From NCBI RefSeq assembly GCF_018070565.1, contig NZ_JAGPXL010000025.1, positions 33,908-97,907 of the forward strand: 64,000 bases of DNA. Reading direction: 5' to 3'. Origin of the DNA: Streptomyces sp. B93. GTDB taxonomy: Bacteria > Actinomycetota > Actinomycetes > Streptomycetales > Streptomycetaceae. The notes below the pieces were generated by a model that worked only from the letters and a program-made list of their open reading frames with translations, made no database searches and was not told the origin of the DNA. This document shows positions 50,528-58,971 of the stretch, one piece after another (position 1 is the stretch's first letter; every line of letters starts with the position of its first letter). Both the position numbers and the translations under genes were made by a program.

Positions 50528-52114
50528 GTGGACCTGCCACGGCCCGAACTCGCCCTCGTCCCCCGCCCCCGCCACCTCAGCCCGCGCCCCGGCCGCTTCC
50601 GCCTCGACGCCACCACCCGGCTGCGGATCACCCCCGGGACCGAACCGGCCGCCACCCTGCTGCGCTCCTACCTCACCCCGGCCACCGGACCGCGCCTGCC
50701 GCACGCCGACGACGGCACCCTCGTCCTCACCCTCGACGCCACCCTCGGCCCCCGCCTCGGCGACGAGGGATACGGCCTGACCGTGGACCCGACCGGCGTG
50801 CTGCTGCGCGCCGCGCACCCGACCGGCCTGCTCCGCGGCGTCCAGACACTCCGTCAGCTCCTGCCCGCCCAGGCCCTGTCCGGCCGGCCGTTGCCCCTGC
50901 CTTACGTCGACCTGCCCGCGCTGGAGATCACGGACCGGCCGCGGCACCCCTGGCGCGGCGCCATGCTCGACGTCGCCCGCCACTTCCAGCCCGTCTCCTA
51001 TCTGCGCCGCTACGTCGAGCTGCTGGCCCTGCACAAGCTCAACGTCCTGCACCTGCACCTCACCGACGACCAGGGCTGGCGGATGCCGGTGACCGCCTAC
51101 CCCCGGCTGACCGAGGTCGGCGGACGACGGGCGCAGTCGATGACGGGACCGGCGGGCAGCGATCGCTTCGACGGCGTCCCGCACGCCGGTTCCTACACCC
51201 GCGCCGAGCTGACGGACCTGATCGGCTTCGCGGCCGAGCGCGGCGTGAGGGTGGTGCCCGAGATCGCCCTGCCGGGACACGTACGGGCCGCCCTGGCCGC
51301 CCACCCGGAACTGGGCAACGACCCCGACCGGGCGCTGACGGTGTGGACCGGCTGGGGCGTGTGCGAGAACGTGCTCGGCGTCGGCGACCACGTCCTGGAC
51401 TTCTTCCGCACCGTCCTGGACGAGGTGATGGACGTCTTCCCGTCGCCGTACCTGCACATCGGCGGCGACGAGTGCCCCACCGGCGAGTGGGAGCGCAGCC
51501 CGGCCGCCATCGCCCGCGCCTTCCGCGAGGGCCTGCCCGGCCCACACCAGCTGCACAGCTGGTTCCTGGGACGCATCGCCGGACACCTCCTCGACGCGGG
51601 CCGCCGCCCGGTCGCCTGGGCCGAGAACGACACCACGCTGCCGCCGGAGTGCACGGTGATGAGCTGGCGCGACCCGGCACACGCCTGGGCCGCCGCCCGC
51701 CGCGGACACGACGTCGTCCACGCCGACCACCGCACCACCTACTTCGACTACGCGCGCGGCACCGGCCCGTCGGAGCCACCCGCCCAGCCCGGCGTGATCG
51801 TCGACCTGCGCACGGCCTACGGCGTGGACCTCGCGCCCCCGGTCCCCGACCCGCGGGCCGAGGCGCGGGTCCTGGGCGCGCAGGGCCAGCTGTGGACCGA
51901 GTTCGTCAGCACGCCCGAGCACCTCGAGTACCTCGCCTTCCCCCGGCTGTGCGCCCTCGCCGACCGGGTGTGGCACCCGACCGCCGACTGGCGGGACTTC
52001 CGGGCCCGGCTGGCCGGACACCGGGCACGCCTGGACGCGCTGCGGGTCCCGCACGACACCCCGCCCGCGCAGTCGCCCAGCCGTGCGCTCACCTCCCCGA
52101 ACCTCCCGCGCTGA
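50528..52114 (+). CDS. Cytoplasmic GH20 beta-N-acetylhexosaminidase
   Basis: 528 residues. GH20b domain 1-135, then the TIM barrel with DVARHFQPVSYLRRYVELLA, LNVLHLHLTDDQGWR and the catalytic Asp-Glu pair D314-E315 in HIGGDECPTGEW, using substrate-assisted catalysis. There is no signal peptide, so it should split imported N-acetyl-chitooligosaccharides or other beta-GlcNAc glycans inside the cell. GTG 50528 after GGAG, 42 bases after the permease stop, with no terminator between, so it is in the same operon. Confidence 0.94.
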   Translation: MDLPRPELALVPRPRHLSPRPGRFRLDATTRLRITPGTEPAATLLRSYLTPATGPRLPHADDGTLVLTLDATLGPRLGDEGYGLTVDPTGVLLRAAHPTGLLRGVQTLRQLLPAQALSGRPLPLPYVDLPALEITDRPRHPWRGAMLDVARHFQPVSYLRRYVELLALHKLNVLHLHLTDDQGWRMPVTAYPRLTEVGGRRAQSMTGPAGSDRFDGVPHAGSYTRAELTDLIGFAAERGVRVVPEIALPGHVRAALAAHPELGNDPDRALTVWTGWGVCENVLGVGDHVLDFFRTVLDEVMDVFPSPYLHIGGDECPTGEWERSPAAIARAFREGLPGPHQLHSWFLGRIAGHLLDAGRRPVAWAENDTTLPPECTVMSWRDPAHAWAAARRGHDVVHADHRTTYFDYARGTGPSEPPAQPGVIVDLRTAYGVDLAPPVPDPRAEARVLGAQGQLWTEFVSTPEHLEYLAFPRLCALADRVWHPTADWRDFRARLAGHRARLDALRVPHDTPPAQSPSRALTSPNLPR

Positions 52115-52156
52115 GCGGGAACCTCCCCACCCCTTCCGATGCGAAAGGACCCCCAC

Positions 52157-53581
52157 ATGAGAACCCGTCCGACCGGCCTCAGGGCCCGTTCCGCCCTGGC
52201 CGTGGCAGCCCTGGTGGGCAGCGCCGCGCTGGCCGCCCTGCCCGGTGGCACCGCGTCCGCCGCCGACGGCGGCCTGGCCGTGCAGTACCGCACCAGCGCG
52301 AGCGGGGCCACCGCCGACCAGAGCGAACCCTGGTTCAAGGTCCGCAACACCGGCTCCGCCCCGGTGCAGCTGAACCAGGTGAGGATTCGCTACTACTTCA
52401 AGGCCGACGCCTCCGATGCCACATACCGTTTCGCCTGCTCCTGGGCGGTCCGGGGATGCGGCGCCATCACGGGCGCGTTCGGCACGCTGAGCAAGCCGAC
52501 CGCCACGGCCGACCGCTATCTGGAGATCGGCTTCACCTCCGCCGCCGGGACGCTGGCGCCGGGCAGCGACACCGGGGACATGCAACTGCGGTTCCACCGG
52601 TCCACCTGGCAGACGCTGACCCAGAGCGACGACTACTCCTTCGGCGGCGGCCAGACGTCGTACGCCGACTGGAACAAGGTCACCGCCCAGCTCGCCGGAA
52701 CGACAGTGTGGGGCACGGCGCCCGAGGGCAACGACCCCACCGACCCGACGGACCCGACCGACCCGCCGGGCGGCGGCCAGACCCTCTTCGACGACTTCGA
52801 CTACACCTCCCACACCGACCCGGCCGTCTCCGCGCACGGCTGGAGCATCCGCTCCAACCCGGGCGGGCCGGGCGTGCCCGGTGCCATCTGGGACCCGTCC
52901 AAGGTCACCTTCGCCCGCGAGGGCGGCAACTCGGTGATGAACCTGGAGACCTCCACCGCGGGCACCGGCGCCTCCACCCGGCACACCGAGGTCCTCACCC
53001 GGGCCATGAAGTTCAAGAACGGCACCTACGCCGCCCGGGTCCGGTTCTCCGACGCGCCGAGGAGCGGCCCCGACGGCGACCGTGTCGTCCAGACCTTCTT
53101 CACCATCAACGACCTCAAGGCGCCGATGGCCGACGACTACGCCGAGTACGACTTCGAGTACCTGCCCAACGGAGGCTGGGGCGAGCCGTCGAACATCCTC
53201 TACACGACCTCGTGGGAGACCTACAACCCCGACCCGTGGCAGGCCGTCAACCAGCACACCGAGAGCAGGCGCAGCTACGCGGGCTGGCACGACCTCGTCG
53301 TGACCATCGACAACAACGCCATCACCTACTACGTCGACGGGCAGCACTTCGGTACCCATGACGCCGCGTACCTGCCGGAGCGCCCGATGTCGATCAACTT
53401 CAACCAGTGGCTGATCGACCTCGACGGCCAGACCTCCACCACACCGCGCGCCTACGACCAGGGCGTCGACTACGTCCTGCACGTCAAGGACCAGGTCCTC
53501 ACCCCGGCCCAGGTGGCCGCGAAGGTGGCCGCCTACCGGGGCTCCGGCACCTCCTTCGTGGACGAGGTGCCCCCGGCCTGA
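52157..53581 (+). CDS. Secreted CBM3 plus GH16-like beta-glucanase protein
   Basis: 474 residues. Signal peptide about 1-36 (LAVAALVGSAALAALPGGTASA). Residues about 38-190 are a family-3 cellulose-binding module (LAVQYRTSAS, WFKVRNTGSAPVQLNQVRI, DYSFGGGQTSYADWNKVT). A linker of PTDPTDPTDPP follows, then a GH16-type jelly roll with YAEYDFEYLPNGGWG, which keeps the E-x-D-x-E catalytic spacing. Likely cuts a beta-glucan at cellulose-rich surfaces. ATG 52157 after GAAAGGAC. Only 42 bases after the hexosaminidase gene, so read-through is possible. Confidence 0.87.
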   Translation: MRTRPTGLRARSALAVAALVGSAALAALPGGTASAADGGLAVQYRTSASGATADQSEPWFKVRNTGSAPVQLNQVRIRYYFKADASDATYRFACSWAVRGCGAITGAFGTLSKPTATADRYLEIGFTSAAGTLAPGSDTGDMQLRFHRSTWQTLTQSDDYSFGGGQTSYADWNKVTAQLAGTTVWGTAPEGNDPTDPTDPTDPPGGGQTLFDDFDYTSHTDPAVSAHGWSIRSNPGGPGVPGAIWDPSKVTFAREGGNSVMNLETSTAGTGASTRHTEVLTRAMKFKNGTYAARVRFSDAPRSGPDGDRVVQTFFTINDLKAPMADDYAEYDFEYLPNGGWGEPSNILYTTSWETYNPDPWQAVNQHTESRRSYAGWHDLVVTIDNNAITYYVDGQHFGTHDAAYLPERPMSINFNQWLIDLDGQTSTTPRAYDQGVDYVLHVKDQVLTPAQVAAKVAAYRGSGTSFVDEVPPA

Positions 53582-53600
53582 TCCGCGCCGGAACGGGGCC

Positions 53601-53644
53601 GGGGCGTGTGCAGGGCATGCTTGTGTGAGCCCTGCACGCGCCCC
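53601..53644 (+). terminator. Terminator after the CBM3-GH16 gene
   Basis: A 16-bp stem with one G-U pair (53601-53616 with 53629-53644), 19 bases past the stop. Confidence 0.75.
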
Positions 53645-53736
53645 CTGCGGCGCGGCGAGACTGCCCTGTCGGCGGGCAGGTGTGCGATGCGCCGTCCGTC
53701 CCTCGCCCAACTCCCCAGAAAGGCAGGTCGGCCGCT

Positions 53737-54441
53737 GTGCTGTTGCGTCTGCCCACGTCCGTGTCCGAAGCGCAGGAGTGTCTCGCCGAGGGAGCCGTAC
53801 CGATAGGTGGGGCGACTCTTGTGTGGGCCACGTGGCAGCGGGACGGTTTCCCCGAACTGGCCGTGTCCCTGCGGGAGTTGCCCGAGGCTCAGGTGCTGGG
53901 CAGCGACAGCCTGGGGAGTGCGGTGCTGCTGCACCGGATCGACGACCGGGTGCCGGACGTGCTGCGGCTGGCCGCCGCCACCGTGGGGACCGGCGCCGTG
54001 CGCCGGGCCGCGACCGTCGGCGGCAACATCGTCGGCAGCACCCTGCGCTGTCTGCTGCCGGCGGCGCTCGTCCTGGACGCCCGCGCGACGGTGCTGGAGT
54101 CCGACGGCGTGCGGGAGACGGACCTGGCCGAGGTGGTGGCCAAGCGTCCCGTGCTGCTCTCGCTGCGCTGGCGCGAGCCGGTCGCCTCCGCCTACCGCAA
54201 GCTGCCGGGCGAGCCGGGCGGACCGCCGCCGCTGGTCGTGGCCTCGGCCCTGCACTCCGGGGACGACGCGGGCGACCGCCTCCGGGTCGCCGTACGCGAC
54301 GGGTACGACGTGCTCAGCGGCGGTGCCGCCGGGGACACCGGCGCCGGGGACGCCCTGGACGCGCTGCGCGCCACGGCCCTCGGGGAACTCCCGCCCGCGG
54401 CATGGGAGGTCGTCCGCTCCCAGGTCACCGGCCTGCTGTAG
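53737..54441 (+). CDS. Orphan FAD-binding (molybdopterin dehydrogenase type) protein
   Basis: 234 residues with the PCMH-type FAD fold of CO dehydrogenase/xanthine dehydrogenase medium subunits: VPIGGATLVWATW and RRAATVGGNIVGSTLRC (the GGNI pyrophosphate loop). It has no neighbouring Mo or Fe-S subunit and lacks the Cys-rich insert of the PaoB-like protein at 18505-19494. The first motif begins about 20 residues after GTG 53737; GTG 53680 would add 19 residues of doubtful sequence. Role unknown; perhaps it works with a distant large subunit. Confidence 0.78.
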   Translation: MLLRLPTSVSEAQECLAEGAVPIGGATLVWATWQRDGFPELAVSLRELPEAQVLGSDSLGSAVLLHRIDDRVPDVLRLAAATVGTGAVRRAATVGGNIVGSTLRCLLPAALVLDARATVLESDGVRETDLAEVVAKRPVLLSLRWREPVASAYRKLPGEPGGPPPLVVASALHSGDDAGDRLRVAVRDGYDVLSGGAAGDTGAGDALDALRATALGELPPAAWEVVRSQVTGLL

Positions 54442-54450
54442 CGGGGCGGG

Positions 54451-55341
54451 TCAGGGGACGGCGGGTCCGGTGACGTACCGCCCCTCCTCGTCGTAGGGCC
54501 AGACGTTGGGCACACAGCCGTTCATGCCCTTGATCTGCTGCATCATCGCGGGGGCGGGCTTGCCGGGTCCTGGGCAGCCGACATGGCCGTGGCCGAGGAA
54601 GTGGCCGACCTCGTGGTTGATGATGAGGGCGCGGTAGGCGGGGACGTCGTCGGCGTAGACGGGGGTCGCGAGCAGCCAGCGTTTGAGGTTGACCATCACG
54701 TTCTCCCCGACGTTGCAGTTGACCTCGCCGCCGGTGTCCAGGCCGTACTGGCCGCAGATGGTGTCCACGGTGCCGGGGGTCGCGATGCGGACGACGAAGT
54801 CGGCCGGGCCGGTGGCGACGCGCTGGAACGCCGACCGGCCGTCGGCCGTCCAGCCGCGCGGGTCGGCCAGGATGCGTTCCACCTGGCGGGCGGCGTCGGC
54901 GGCGGAGACGTCGAGCCCGTCCTCGACCTCGACCCGGTAGCGCAGCGCGGTTCCCGAGCCGGCCTTGGCGCCGGTGCCGGACGCGGTGGTGAACGTGCCC
55001 GGTCCGGTGAGCGGGATGTCGGACTCGGCGGGCGGGTCGGAGGACTCGGTGTCAGCGGATTCCTCGGAGCTGCCGGACGGGGAGGGGTCGGGGCCGGTCG
55101 TCGGGCGGGCGCGGTCGGAGGCGGGCGCTTCGACGGGTTCGGTGCGGGCGTCGGCTCGGGTGCCGCCGGGGGGTCCGTCCGCGCCGGACGGCGTCCAGGT
55201 CACGGCCGCCAGACCGGCGGCGGTCAGGACGGTCACCGCGGCCAGGCCTCCCCACAGCGGCAGCCTTCGTCCTCGCGCGGAGGCGTGTGTGCGGCCCCGG
55301 CGTCGACGGCCACGGGTAGGCGGCGGTTGATGCGTGGTCAT
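54451..55341 (-). CDS. Membrane-anchored DUF3152 protein with metzincin-like zinc motif
   Basis: 296 residues. A basic N-terminus and one helix (29-50, LPLWGGLAAVTVLTAAGLAA) anchor it; a Ser/Pro/Glu-rich linker runs to about 125. The C-terminal DUF3152 domain carries HEVGHFLGHGH, an exact HExxHxxGxxH zinc motif (H243, E244, H247, H253), and three or more cysteines nearby. Likely an extracytoplasmic metalloprotease, though no substrate is known. ATG 55341. Convergent with the FAD-protein gene and divergent from the two-component operon. Confidence 0.88.
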   Translation of the reverse strand: MTTHQPPPTRGRRRRGRTHASARGRRLPLWGGLAAVTVLTAAGLAAVTWTPSGADGPPGGTRADARTEPVEAPASDRARPTTGPDPSPSGSSEESADTESSDPPAESDIPLTGPGTFTTASGTGAKAGSGTALRYRVEVEDGLDVSAADAARQVERILADPRGWTADGRSAFQRVATGPADFVVRIATPGTVDTICGQYGLDTGGEVNCNVGENVMVNLKRWLLATPVYADDVPAYRALIINHEVGHFLGHGHVGCPGPGKPAPAMMQQIKGMNGCVPNVWPYDEEGRYVTGPAVP

Positions 55342-55480
55342 GATCGCCAGGCTGTGACCGGCATGTGATGGCCTCTGGCCCGGACGGCAACAGAACGATA
55401 ACGACGATCCGGGGCGGGCTTTATATGATCATCCCGTAACAGAATCCCGGACCGTCCGCCGCCCTGGCGATACTGAGCCC

Positions 55481-56173
55481 ATGCCACGCGTTTTGCTGAT
55501 CGAGGACGACCGCGCCGTACGGGAGGGAGTCGCACTGGCCCTGCGCCGCCAGGGCCACGAGGTCACCGCCGTCGACAACGGCGAGGACGGACTGGGACGG
55601 GTGCGGGCCTTCCGGCCGGACGTGGTGGTGCTGGACCTGATGCTGCCCGGGATGCCCGGCCTGGACGTGTGCCGTGGCATCCGCGGCCTCGACCAGACCC
55701 TGCCCATCATCATGGCGACCGCCCGGGGCGACGACGAGGACATCGTCGTGGGCCTGGAGTCCGGCGCCGACGACTACGTCGTCAAGCCCGTCCAGGCCAG
55801 GGTGCTGGAGGCACGCATCCGCGCCGTGCTGCGCCGCGCGGGCGACCGACCCGCCGGGACCGGCATACCGAAGATCGACACCTACGGCGACCTGGCCATC
55901 GACCGGGCCGGCCTCACCGTCGCCCTGCGGGGCGAGCCGATCGCCCTCGCCCCCTCGGAGCTACGGCTGCTGCTGACGCTGTCCCGCTCCCCCGGCCAGG
56001 TCTTCAGCCGCCAGCAACTGCTGGAGGCGGTCTGGGAGCACAGCTACCACGGCGACGCCCGGCTGGTGGACGCCTGTGTCAAACGGCTGCGCGCCAAGAT
56101 GGGCGAGCCGCCGCGCGAGCCCCGCTACATCCAGACCGTGCGCGGATTCGGCTACCGGTTCGCGGCACGGTGA
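55481..56173 (+). CDS. OmpR/PhoB-family response regulator (AfsQ1-like)
   Basis: 230 residues. Receiver with acidic E8-D9-D10, phospho-acceptor D52 (VVLDLMLPG) and K102 (YVVKPVQ). Winged-helix effector 135-228 ending YIQTVRGFGYRFA. The sequence is closest in feel to AfsQ1 of Streptomyces (GADDYVVKPVQ, RLVDACVKRLRAK), but it is a paralogue with a different partner set. It overlaps the kinase gene by four bases (GTGA). Confidence 0.93.
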   Translation: MPRVLLIEDDRAVREGVALALRRQGHEVTAVDNGEDGLGRVRAFRPDVVVLDLMLPGMPGLDVCRGIRGLDQTLPIIMATARGDDEDIVVGLESGADDYVVKPVQARVLEARIRAVLRRAGDRPAGTGIPKIDTYGDLAIDRAGLTVALRGEPIALAPSELRLLLTLSRSPGQVFSRQQLLEAVWEHSYHGDARLVDACVKRLRAKMGEPPREPRYIQTVRGFGYRFAAR

Positions 56174-57684
56174 AGGGCGTGCGCGGCGGCCCGCTGAGAG
56201 CCCGGGTCAGGGTGCCGCAACCGCGGGGCCTGCGCATGCGGCTGGTCGTGGCGTTCACGCTCGTCACCGCCCTCACCGCCGCCGCCACCGGTGCCCTGAC
56301 CTTCCGCGAGGCGCGCACGGGTGTGCTCCAGCAGAGCCAGGACACCGTGATCAACATGCTGCGCAGCCAGATCACCCGGCTCGCCCCGGACCTCGGTCAC
56401 CCGCCGACGGAGCCCGAACTGCGCCGGTTCGCGGCGGGCGTGGCCCGCGCCGAGCCCTCCGGGACCTGGCGCGTCCTCGCCGAGTACCGCGACCTCAGCG
56501 CCACCTCCGCCCCCGGCGACCCCTTCGAGGAACTGACGCCCGCGGTGCGCGAGGCCGTGGACAGCAGCATGGCCACCGTCTTCCAGCGGGTCCGCAGCGG
56601 CGGCCACACCTCGCTCGTCGTCGGCATGTCCGTCGCCTACGCCGCCCCCGAGGGCACCGGACGCCAGCCCTCCGGGGTGCGGGTCTTCCTGACGGTGCCG
56701 CAGACCACGGAACAGGCGTACGTCGACGCCCTGGTCAGCGCCGCACAGCGGGCCGCCGTGCCCGCGGTGGCGCTCGCCGCGCTGCTGGCGCTGCTCGCCG
56801 CGCGCGGGGTGCTGCGGCCGGTGCGGGCGCTCCGGCGCGCCACCCGCAGCATCGCCGAGGGGCGGCTGGACACCCGGCTCGCCGTCCACGGCTCCGACGA
56901 ACTCGCCGATCTGTCGCACACGTTCAACGAGACGGCCGCGGCGCTGGAGAAGTCGGTGGCCGAACTGCGCGAGATGGAAGCCCGGGCGCGCCGGTTCGCC
57001 GCGGACGTCTCGCACGAACTGCGGACGCCGCTGGCCGCCATGTCCGCGGTCACCGACGTCCTTGACGAGGACGCCACCGGGCTGGACCCCGACACCGCTA
57101 CCGCGGTCCGGCTGATCAGCGAGGAGACGGTGAAACTGGCCCGGCTCGTGGACGACCTGATGGAGATCTCGCGCTTCGACGCGGGCGCGGCCGTGCTCCA
57201 CCTGGACGAGATCGACCTCGCCGAGTCCCTGCGGCACACCCTCGCCGCCCGCGCCTGGACGGACCTCGTGGAGTGCGACCTGCCGCCGCCCGACGCGCTG
57301 CGCGGCCGGGTCGACCCGCGCCGCCTGGACGTGGTCGTCGCCAACCTGGTCGGCAACGCGCTGCGGCACGGCGCCCGCCCCGTGCTGCTGCGCCTGCGCG
57401 AGGGCGGCCTGCCGGACGGCGGCCGGTGCGCGGTCATCGAGGTGCTGGACAGCGGGTCCGGCCTCCCCGACGGTGTACTGCCGCACGTCTTCGAGCGGTT
57501 CTACAAGTCCGACACCGCCCGGGCCCGCACCGACGGCAGCGGTCTCGGCCTCGCCATCACCGCGGAGAACGTGCGGGTGCACGGCGGCACCGTCCGCGCG
57601 GCGAACCGGCCGCAGGGCGGCGCCCTCTTCACCGTGGAGCTACCCCTGCAACGGGACACCTCGACCCCGGAGGCCCGACCGTGA
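56170..57684 (+). CDS. Sensor histidine kinase
   Basis: 504 residues. TM1 about 23-44 and TM2 about 190-212 enclose an extracytoplasmic sensor of about 145 residues. HAMP follows at 213-265, the DHp helix has phospho-acceptor H282 (ADVSHELRTPLAA), then the N box (VVANLVGNALRHG) and G boxes (DSGSGLP, GSGLGLAI). It phosphorylates the upstream response regulator. It shares GTGA overlaps on both sides, so three genes form one tightly coupled operon. Confidence 0.95.
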   Translation: MKGVRGGPLRARVRVPQPRGLRMRLVVAFTLVTALTAAATGALTFREARTGVLQQSQDTVINMLRSQITRLAPDLGHPPTEPELRRFAAGVARAEPSGTWRVLAEYRDLSATSAPGDPFEELTPAVREAVDSSMATVFQRVRSGGHTSLVVGMSVAYAAPEGTGRQPSGVRVFLTVPQTTEQAYVDALVSAAQRAAVPAVALAALLALLAARGVLRPVRALRRATRSIAEGRLDTRLAVHGSDELADLSHTFNETAAALEKSVAELREMEARARRFAADVSHELRTPLAAMSAVTDVLDEDATGLDPDTATAVRLISEETVKLARLVDDLMEISRFDAGAAVLHLDEIDLAESLRHTLAARAWTDLVECDLPPPDALRGRVDPRRLDVVVANLVGNALRHGARPVLLRLREGGLPDGGRCAVIEVLDSGSGLPDGVLPHVFERFYKSDTARARTDGSGLGLAITAENVRVHGGTVRAANRPQGGALFTVELPLQRDTSTPEARP

Positions 57685-58289
57685 CCACCCCGCGCCGCCG
57701 CCTGACCGCCCTGCTGTCCGCCGTGGCCGCCCTGTGCGCGGTCACCTCCTGCGGCATCCCCACGACCGGCGTCGTCGAGGCGGGCGGCCCCGCCAGCGGT
57801 GTCGTCCCGACGGTACGGATCCATCTCGTGGCGGACGGAGCCCTGGTCGCCGTCCCCCGCCGCACCGTCGCCCCGATCGACATCCAGTCGGTCCTCACCA
57901 TCCTCTTCCAGGGCCCCACACCCCAGGAACGGCGCAAGGGCATCACCACCCACCTCACGCCGTCCAGGGCCGTACCCGTCCCGACACCCACAAGCCCGTC
58001 CACGGAAACCCCTTCAAAGGCCCCGGCCCCACCCCACCCCGGCTACTCGGCACAGGTGACGGCGATCAGCGACGACCTGATCTCCGTCACACTGCCCCCC
58101 GACGCGGGCCCCCTGACAAACCTCGCCGCCTCCCAGATCATCTGCACAACCCTCGCCGCCCACAGCCTCACCACCCCCTCCCCCACCCCACCCCGGGTCA
58201 GCCTCACACCCCCGGACGGCGACCCCATCCAGGGCGACACCACCCGCTGCCCCGAACCCGAACCGACGTCGGCACGGGCAACGCCCTGA
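57681..58289 (+). CDS. GerMN-like lipoprotein of the two-component operon
   Basis: 202 residues. Lipobox VTSC in LLSAVAALCAVTSCGIP. The body resembles a GerMN domain (IHLVADGALVAVPR, ILFQGPTPQERRKGI, ISVTLPPDAGPLTNLAASQI), split by a Pro/Thr-rich insert near 95-115. By position, a partner or modulator of the kinase sensor domain at the outer membrane face, similar in logic to CseA in the CseABC-SigE system; that is inference. It overlaps the kinase stop by four bases. Confidence 0.82.
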   Translation: MTTPRRRLTALLSAVAALCAVTSCGIPTTGVVEAGGPASGVVPTVRIHLVADGALVAVPRRTVAPIDIQSVLTILFQGPTPQERRKGITTHLTPSRAVPVPTPTSPSTETPSKAPAPPHPGYSAQVTAISDDLISVTLPPDAGPLTNLAASQIICTTLAAHSLTTPSPTPPRVSLTPPDGDPIQGDTTRCPEPEPTSARATP

Positions 58290-58322
58290 GGGAAGCGCGG
58301 TGCCGGTCGGCAGACTGACGCC

Positions 58323-58922
58323 ATGACAGCATCCGATCCGAAGACCGACCTGCGTTTCTATCTCCAGTCCGCCCGGGACGCCCTGCTGTGGAAGCTCGAC
58401 GGGCTTTCCGAGTACGACGTCCGCCGCCCCCTGACACCCACCGGGACCAACCTCCTGGGCCTGGTGAAACACGCGGCCACCGTGGAACTGGGCTACCTCG
58501 GCGAGACCTTCGGGCGGCCGTCCGGCGAGCCGCTGCCCTGGGTGGCGGAAGGTGCCGAGGCCAACGCGGACATGTGGGCGACCGCGGACCAGTCACGTAC
58601 GGACATGGTGGATCTCTACCACCGGGCCTGGGCGCACGCCGACGCGACGATCGACGCGCTCGCGCTGGACACGGTTGGCAGGGTGCCGTGGTGGCCTGAC
58701 GGGCGGGACGAGGTGACATTGCATCACGCCGTCGTACGCGTGATCTCCGACACCCACCGGCACGCCGGACACGCCGACATCCTGCGCGAACTCATCGACG
58801 GTGCCGTCGGTATGAGTGAAGGCAACCAAGGGCTGCCGCCCGGTGACGCGGGGTGGTGGCAGGGCTATCGGGAGCGGGTGGAGGAGGCGGCCCGGAGAGC
58901 TGGGGAACTCGACGGGAGTTGA
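58323..58922 (+). CDS. DinB-like (DUF664) metal-binding protein
   Basis: 199 residues, four-helix DinB/YfiT-like bundle: LRFYLQSARDALLWKLDGLS, LVKHAATVELGYLGETFG and DTHRHAGHADILRELIDG. The three conserved His (near 50, 141-146) form the metal site. Members include thiol-dependent S-transferases using mycothiol or bacillithiol. Follows the lipoprotein gene by 33 bases and may be in the same transcript. Function not assigned. Confidence 0.88.
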   Translation: MTASDPKTDLRFYLQSARDALLWKLDGLSEYDVRRPLTPTGTNLLGLVKHAATVELGYLGETFGRPSGEPLPWVAEGAEANADMWATADQSRTDMVDLYHRAWAHADATIDALALDTVGRVPWWPDGRDEVTLHHAVVRVISDTHRHAGHADILRELIDGAVGMSEGNQGLPPGDAGWWQGYRERVEEAARRAGELDGS

Positions 58923-58953
58923 CAGGGCGCCAGGGCTCGCGGCACCCTCATTT

Positions 58954-58969
58954 CACTAATCGAGTAGTG
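58954..58969. promoter_or_regulatory. Palindrome overlapping the leader of the YtrA-type GntR gene
   Basis: CACTA-atcgag-TAGTG, in an AT-rich patch ending two bases before the ATG at 58972. The position leaves no room for a ribosome site if the ATG is used, so translation may begin leaderless or at GTG 58978. Likely autoregulatory operator. Confidence 0.5.
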
Positions 58970-58971
58970 GA

